64,000 bases of DNA, taken from contig JAVXUO010001493.1 in the NCBI GenBank assembly GCA_033065855.1, positions 62,001 through 126,000 on the forward strand. Reading direction: 5' to 3'. Below the pieces are notes generated by a model. That model made no database searches. It saw nothing but the letters and a program-made list of their open reading frames with translations, and was not told the DNA's origin. A program made the position numbers and the translations under genes. The stretch is from Escallonia rubra (lineage: Eukaryota; Streptophyta; Magnoliopsida; Escalloniales; Escalloniaceae). Shown here piece by piece: positions 58,529 to 64,000 of this stretch; the first letter of the stretch is position 1, and each line of letters begins with the position of its first letter.

Positions 58529-58815
58529 GGATGACCAATCCAAATACGGAGAAGTAAACACAACACCCGGCTTCGGCTCTTCAAAAGAAGTTGCTTGTAG
58601 AGGTTAGATCTACCTGTTTTAAAGCATAGTCAAAAATCCAAGAGACACTGTGTAGTTATATACGAGGGTAGAAATGGTTTTTTTGCGTTCAGCCGTTAAC
58701 ACCGTCAAAGAAATCTAGATTTTAGGAGCGGAGTGTAATAAAACAAGATAGGGGGAGCCGTGTGTAGTTTAGGGCAAACCTCAGGGGGGCCGTGTGTAAT
58801 CTACCCTTTTAAAAA

Positions 58816-60210
58816 ACCCCAGAACTGTCCTTGTTTTGGCCTAAAAGTTCATTTCTAAAAAACCCCAAATTTGTCCCTGAAATAAGTTTGAAATACTGTA
58901 TTTTGGCCCCATATACATGGACACTTCTTCAAGAGGTGTTCGACATGGTGTCTGGTAATTAAAAAATTAAATATATTCGGACACCATTGTAAGGTGTCGG
59001 ACGCATGTCCGGAGGTGTTGGTAGGTGTCAGACACCATACCTCGACCTATACGAGGTGTCGGTGCTTCCTAGCTGACACTCCATGCCAATATTCCGATCA
59101 GAATCCTCGTAGGAGTGATGACGTTGCAAATTTTTTTGGGGAACTGAGGTAAGTTTACGGAAGAAAAGTTTAACTTTCTTTTGTTTTTACTTTTTTCATC
59201 TCCTTTGTCGAACTTGCCACTGCCTCTCTAAATCAATGTATAGCCACGCACACACGCAAAGTCCATACTCCATCCCTTTGAACCACAACTACACACACCG
59301 CCACCACTTCCAGATCTATTTGTCAGACCTGCCATAGCCACCACCGCTAAACCCGCCGCTCGCTCTAATACTACAATACATCACAAGCGGGTTTATACTC
59401 CAAGGGCATTCATCCAGAAACCCAAAACCACCAAGTCCCTTTACCTAAAACTCAGAACTCCAAGGACATTCATCTAGATCTTTTATTAAGACCAAAATTT
59501 GAGAGAAGCCTCTTTAAATTCTTATTCCAATTAATAAACACAACCGGTGTAACCAAATTCCAGAATCCACCAATTACTTTTCCAAAACCAAATCAGGCTA
59601 CTTGAGATCTCATCACCGTCACTGCCTTCATTCTTCCTGCGTGAATTCGGCAAGATCGTGATGATTGATGGAGTCAGAGGGTGGTCGGAGTAGCCAAGTG
59701 GTGATTTTTTATTGTCATGCACTTTTTCTAAAGTTGCTTGGCACTAATACCCCTACAACATTTGCCACGTCAACACTCCGATTAGGCTTTTTGTCGGAAT
59801 TCGGTCAGAGGGTACTGGGTGCAACATTTTGTGAAGCTTGGTGGTGCAAGATAGCTAAAAAAGAATTTGTGGTGATAGGCGCTACCGCGGGTAAATTGAG
59901 CGGTGCTGGGCGTAATAAGCCCTTCCTTTTGCAACTGTCCTTTTACAACAAAAAGGGAGTGGGGGGAGGTGGGTGGGGAGCAGAATTTCATTCCCAAGTA
60001 CTACCCTTTAAGGCGAGCTTCAACCGATACTTTCACTAACTTCGTCTTATCCAAACATAATTTTGTTTCCTCTTATCTTTTGTGTACATCCCACAAGGTA
60101 GGAAAGAAGCTGTCAAAGATCCTGAGTAGAGAAAAACTATAAGAGAATCAAAGCAGGCTCTATCAATTGGTACTTGTGACTTCGTCTCTAAAGAACCAGA
60201 AATATGCCAA
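58816..60210. other. Unassigned region
   Basis: A GTGTCGGACAC-type repeat lies at about 58915-59065 (gtaaggtgtcggacgcatgt). The rest shows no conserved frame; the 124-codon frame at 59665-60039 has no recognisable domain. Confidence 0.35.
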
Positions 60211-60214
60211 TTAG

Positions 60215-60436
60215 AGACAGGTTGTCAAGGAGTTAAGTTCAGTTTCAAGAGTTGATTCTCCTGAGCAATTGCTGAAAGGAACCCCACTGGTCCCAGACAC
60301 ACTCATGCCGCGAACCTACGATAGAGGCGAGTACTACGCGAAGATTGTCTTTTTTCACAAAGAGGAAATCTACACTGGAGAATATGTCCTGACGATTCTG
60401 ATGTATACCACTCGTAATCGAATGAGTAAAGGTTAG
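60215..60436 (+). pseudogene. Unidentified exon-like open frame
   Basis: The plus strand is open for about 73 codons, including VDSPEQLLKGTPLVPDTLMP and RGEYYAKIVFFHKEEIYTGE. The text looks like real protein, but it has no ATG at its start and no domain I can name. It could be a captured or decayed host exon. It sits in repeat-rich DNA without a delimited element. Confidence 0.3.
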
Positions 60437-61364
60437 CAAGTTAAGGAAACAACCTGCCTGGCATCGGCTGCTGGTCAAAAGAAAATTTAGCTCAGCTGTA
60501 TGGTAGCGGGCTCAGCTTCAAGCGGTCGCTTCAGCATCTTCAAGCATCAAGAGCAATATCTAGGTGACACTATGTATATTCATATGCTGCAAGATCCATA
60601 TTGAAAACCTAAGGTTTGGCCTTTATCATTCTATACCATGACATGCCCTAGGGTCCATCAGTAGGGGGGATACTTTGCCACCAGAATTTGCTTCCTATAT
60701 TTTTCTTGTCATCAGCATTTAAAGCTTAGTGACCAAGTTTTGATCCCTATTGTCTGAAAACCGCCAAACACATTTATAAGCAAATAACTTTTTATAGGTG
60801 ATATGAGTAGTATGACTTTCAACGATGCTGTTTTAGGGCATGCAATTAGAGGAGGCAATTACTGGCATCAACACTATCGCATTGTTTCAAAAACCAGACC
60901 GTTTATCAAACTGGAAAATCTACCAGGTCAAGGCATAGTGGTTCAACTGTCAGATCAACCATGGTCGAACCGTGACATCACAATGACAAATTAAGTAATT
61001 TAAGATTCATACATAATAAGATAATATAGTAAATATAACAATATATCATGAAAGATATTGGAAACTTTATTGCACTGTATGAATAGCTTCATTCTTGCAT
61101 TGGAATAATCATTATAATCTGCGTATAGCATTAAAATAATCATAGCATTAGGCTAACAAGAGTTCAGTTTTTATCAAAAACATGTGTAATGTGTATATAT
61201 GAATTACCAAATATAGGAAGGATTTGGCACAGCTTCTAGCATGTGACCTTATTCCCTTTTGCATATGTGTATACATACAAACATATGCTTAGGTATATAC
61301 ATATACGTGTACCCCATGTAGGGGGATGATCCCCATATAGAGCTAGAAACAATGCATTTTTTCT
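60437..61364. other. Unassigned AT-rich region
   Basis: Only short frames are present; a 63-codon frame at 60803-60994 ends in repeat-like text (gttcaactgtcagatcaacc). No gene or boundary was recognised. Confidence 0.35.
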
Positions 61365-62715
61365 AGCTGGTTTGGAGCCGTCCACGTGACAACACGGACG
61401 GTCCAGATGGACTTTTTCTTTTTCTTCTTTGCCTAAACGTACTGCAATAGACAATCAGTGCAAATCTACCAAAAAAAGAAAGTTCCTTGCAAACCGCTCC
61501 TGCAACAAGCGGTTTGCTTGAAACTTACTCTTTATTTTCCCTTCTTTCTTCTTACTCTCCCCTTCGCCGCACCACCTCAACTGCTCGCACCACCCAGCCA
61601 ACCAACTCTTCCCATCCTCCATCCCAACGCTGGGGAGTGGGGGTGGTTGGGGTGGGGGTTTGTGTGTGTACGCACCGCGCGCGTGATGGTGTGTGTGGGA
61701 ACAGGTGGAGTGGTGCGGTGGCGTGCATGTGGGGATTGGGGTGGGGGTGTGTGAAGGATGGTAGCAGCGGCAGCTAGTGGAGGTTGATGGTAGGGGGGTG
61801 ACGGGTGTGTGTCTGAGTGTGAAGGTATGATCCATGGGGATGTGTTAGTGAAAATCAAATTTAGATATTTGTACCCTGCTGAAGAAACTTTTTCAAATCT
61901 CAATGCCCATACAACTATCCAATCCCATTTGTGAGCAAATAAGAACAAAGAAAGTTGGCGGTGGTGGGAGGTGGAGGCTAGCGGCAGTGGTCGGAGGGAA
62001 AGAGGGGTTGGCAGAAGGGGGAAGAAGAGAGAAACGCAAATAAATAAATATAAGTAAGTTCCCCTAGCAAGGAATTTTTTTTTTTTTTTTTGGGCACTAG
62101 AGGGAGGGGCAGGCCCATGCTACATGGACTCTGCAAAATGCGTGAAGTACCCGTGTCGGACACTCGACACTTGGACATCAGTATGGGATATGTGTCCGAC
62201 ACATCTCATAGGATATGCCACAAAGAACGCTACCTTTAAGTGTTTCTATTAATTCATTATTGCTTTGAGATGAATAAGATTTTAATTAGAACAACGTACG
62301 TCATAGAAAAGACGATGTTACCTAAGGAGTTATTAAAAAATAGTAAAAGATAGAATAATTTTGTCATGTCCCGGTGTCTTGGGTTTTGAAAATTAGACAA
62401 ATCCAACACTTTGACACGTATCCGACTCGGACACTCGTACCGAGTCCATGTAACATAGGCAGAGGCATAATAGTAAAACGGACAGACCACCCCTTGTAGG
62501 GGCGATTTGGCAAGATTTTGTAAAAGAAAAAAGCAAATATATGAGCCATCCACGATTTTCGACGGACATTAGTTCACAGCTAGACAAAATAGCGCTATAT
62601 GAGGGTCAGCCCCCGTATATGTATTGATATACATAACCCCAACCCATCATTGGGAAGGGCATCTATATCCCAACAAATCTTGAGCCGTCCACCACGGCCA
62701 CGTGAACGGCTCTAG
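61365..62715. other. Region bounded by an inverted gagccgtccacgtg pair
   Basis: gagccgtccacgtgacaac near 61375 and the complement gagccgttcacgtggcc near 62710 face each other, which could be ends of a Mutator-like or MITE element. No target duplication was found. Between them are GT-rich sequence (61620-61760) and a small foldback (62110-62462). Frames here are compositional. Confidence 0.3.
62110..62462. repeat. Foldback with GTGTCGGACAC-type arms
   Basis: cccatgctacatggactc (62114-62131) and the complement of gagtccatgtaacatagg (about 62442-62459) are near-matching inverted arms. Each is followed inward by gtgtcggacac/cggacactcg words. It looks like a MITE-like member of the dispersed family noted elsewhere in the window. 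Confidence 0.45.
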
Positions 62716-63995
62716 ATCACCTTTTTTTAAAACACATAATAATGCACCATTGTTTGGCGCACTATTCATATTGACCAAAATACCCCTCTTCCAATATCTA
62801 AATATAGTCCACGTGCTATTCATAAACATCACCCTATATGCGCCACATAGTGCGGTACAAGCTGCATCTAGTTTCTCCTCTCTTATTCACCTTAAGTCTT
62901 CTTATCACGACACCCATCACCACTACATAAGCCATGTCCAACACCACAATCATAATAACCACCACCAAACACCAAGCTTATTCCATCTTATGCAAATTAC
63001 TCGCAATCCTCAAATTTTTGATCCCTCAAATCAATTACAAAACAAAATACTTAAAATTTTCCATTCAAAAGTCTCACATTTCAAAATAACAAACTCGAAC
63101 ATTTATATTGACTTAAATATCCATCAAAAAGCCAAAATGGCATTTCTGAAACAAATTCGCAGAAAAAGAAAAAAGTAAGACTCTGCAAAAGGCATATATG
63201 GTGGCGATGGCAGCGTAATTGGTGATGGACGGTCGCAGAGTTCATGAGATACCAACGATGGCGACGGTTGCACTCCAAAATCAAAATAGTGATCATACTC
63301 AACATCCAAAAATGAATCCAAATCTAATATCCAAATCCTATCACCACCCACACTTCCAATTTTTAGAAATCAAGTCATACACAAGTCTAAAATCCAACAT
63401 CCAATATCCAAATCAAATACTAAAACCCATATCATGAAGTAACGATGGTGGTGGTTGAAGAGGACAGAGGCGTAGTGGTGGCATGGTTGGTGATAAAATG
63501 ACTACAGCGGCGCCGAAGCCAATTCTTCAAGCCCTAAAAACATCTGCGGTAACAAAGTTGCCGACAGCAAGAGGTCCAACGGTGGTGGTTTTTGGGGATC
63601 ACGGTTGGGGAGACAACTGGAAATCCTAGACTAGGATATGGGTAGAACCACGGTGTATGCAGTCAAGTGGGCACGGTGGTGGTTGTGATTGAAGTAGGTA
63701 AGAGGGAGGTGGTGAAGCGGGTGCGGTGGAGGCTGCTAGTGTGGTGGTGGTACGCCACAGCGGCAGCAGCCAGAGAAAGGAGAGAAAGGAAGTAATTCGG
63801 ATTCCGGAGAGAGAAAGGATAGAAGAGAGAGGAGAGAGGGTGTGTATTAAGTGAATAAGAAAGAAGCGAGAGAAACAATTCAGAGACAAAAACGAGTGTG
63901 AGAGAGAATAAAACAACAGATGAAGGAAATTTTTTGTTAAAATAAATAGCGCACCCTGGCATAGTGCTTTTTGACTTTTAAAGAAAGCCATTTGC
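62716..63995. other. Possible further Mutator-like element at the window end
   Basis: The text gcaccattgtttggcgcact (about 62743) and the complement of the right side (gcactatgccagggtgcgct, about 63970) are similar and inverted, suggesting terminal repeats. No target duplication can be seen because the window ends. The interior has GGTGG-rich and CT-rich stretches but no recognised gene. Confidence 0.3.
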
Positions 63996-64000
63996 GGTCA

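Larger units (their letters stand above)
57443..58806. mobile_element. Mutator-like element (Pack-MULE) with a whole RING-H2 reading frame
   Basis: The left end gggtaaattacacacggc and the complement of the right end gggtagattacacacggc match for about 82 bp with few differences. Identical 9-bp duplications ttttaaaaa flank it (57434-57442 and 58807-58815), as expected for Mutator insertions. It has no transposase. Its 1,364 bp hold an intronless ATL-type frame plus an upstream region with a TATA-like site, all inside the inverted repeats. It is therefore a gene-carrying, non-autonomous element. Confidence 0.93.

Overview
This is a stretch of nuclear DNA from a flowering plant, and it is almost entirely transposable elements (TEs). 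The evidence is CACTA, Mutator-like, hAT and Harbinger DNA transposons, Ty1/copia and large-LTR retroelements, a plant L1-type LINE, Helitron-type 3' ends, an Arabidopsis-type CCCTAAA repeat, and fragments of plant genes (ELP2, ABCC10-like, PPR, ATL RING-H2). I see no bacterial-type operon, tRNA, rRNA or CRISPR array. The species cannot be named from sequence alone. All family names come from motif recognition by eye, not from database searches.

Layout. 1-3582: the 3' end of an LTR retroelement with its polypurine tract and 3' LTR, split by a hAT element (1359-2505). 3840-15592: two oppositely oriented copies of one LTR-like family (called 'family A' here). The second copy is split by a non-autonomous CACTA element (8464-12940) carrying an exon of the Elongator subunit gene ELP2. 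15593-17686: a Helitron-type 3' end and a minus-strand LTR. 17687-31847: a nest of family A, then a Mutator-like element (18572-31437), then an 11.45-kb CACTA element (19480-30933). The CACTA element has both canonical genes (a TNP2/TNPD-type transposase and a TNPA-type protein), matching 3-bp target duplications and unusual tandem arrays. 32913-36212: a hAT element with a solo LTR inside it. 37224-37790: a SINE-like head split by a Harbinger MITE. 38178-43917: a decayed but full-length LINE inserted in a minisatellite. 44013-45394: an ABCC10-like exon fragment next to a Helitron-type 3' end. 45699-51684: a decayed Ty1/copia element. 53497-54677: a Mutator-like element with PPR gene pieces. 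55869-56877: a third hAT. 57443-58806: a Mutator-like element with perfect 9-bp target duplications that carries an open ATL-type RING-H2 ubiquitin-ligase reading frame with a TATA-like upstream region. 58816-64000: repeat-derived sequence with no gene I can name.

The only reading frames that look able to make a protein are the two CACTA genes, which would act together on the CACTA ends, and the ATL-type frame inside the Mutator-like element. The LINE and copia proteins are broken by stops and frameshifts. The most unusual structures are inside the large CACTA element: six CACGTG palindromes at an exact 21-bp period, a three-monomer higher-order repeat, telomere-like DNA, and a roughly 250-bp imperfect foldback just upstream of the transposase start.
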